A DNA stretch of 5,554 nt, taken from assembly GCA_036446835.1 (NCBI GenBank), contig JAZFTT010000128.1, positions 1 through 5,554 on the forward strand, in the 5' to 3' direction. The notes under the pieces were generated by a model. That model had not been told where the DNA came from. It saw only the letters and a program-made list of their open reading frames with translations, and did no database searches. Of the stretch, positions 5,530-5,554 are shown in pieces. Position numbers and translations under genes: made by a program. Source of the DNA: SZUA-217 sp036446835 (lineage in GTDB: Bacteria; Actinomycetota; Acidimicrobiia; Spongiisociales; ZC4RG35). Each line of letters starts with the position of its first letter. Within the stretch, counting starts at the first letter, position 1.

Positions 5530-5554
5530 CCCATCGGGGAGACTGCCGACCAGG

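Overview
The window looks like chromosomal DNA from an actinomycetote with moderately high GC content, possibly an Acidimicrobiia-like lineage; the class is a guess. The best evidence is a bacterial proteasome activator (Bpa/PafE) ending in the proteasome-docking tail GLYL, because 20S proteasomes with Bpa are an actinobacterial trait. Four starts also have a TAnnnT hexamer 6-8 nt upstream, the usual arrangement for leaderless transcripts in this phylum. I see no mobile element, CRISPR array, tRNA, rRNA or integration site. Genes are packed tightly and all eight have a recognisable family. Layout, left to right. Positions 1-606 (-) hold the N-terminal 202 codons of transketolase, running off the left edge. 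It diverges across 55 bp from a lysophospholipid-acyltransferase-like protein (662-1510, +). That gene ends 4 bp from the end of a convergent haloalkane dehalogenase of the DhlA subfamily (1515-2411, -). The dehalogenase diverges from a small TfoX N-terminal-domain protein (2496-2834, +). From 2858 to the right edge everything is on the minus strand: a [2Fe-2S] ferredoxin/class III nucleotide cyclase fusion (2858-3784), a GerW/YtfJ-family protein (3815-4192), bpa (4325-4711), and an O6-alkylguanine-DNA alkyltransferase with an Ada-type zinc domain at its C-terminus (4822-5529). Minus-strand transcription runs alkyltransferase, bpa, gerW-like, cyclase, with gaps of 110, 132 and 30 bp, so a loose operon is possible. 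The cyclase and bpa each carry their own initiation signal. The common theme is housekeeping plus stress handling: DNA alkylation repair, protein turnover, redox-linked cyclic nucleotide signalling and organohalide hydrolysis. No single pathway joins them. The three observations most worth a second look are these. (1) The GerW-family gene is an open 125-codon frame, but its conserved glycine-rich core is encoded in a different frame, as if one base was gained near 4031-4033 and one lost near 3916. (2) The alkyltransferase has the reverse of the usual Ada domain order. (3) A ferredoxin domain is fused directly to a cyclase whose usual substrate-specifying lysine position is Asn.
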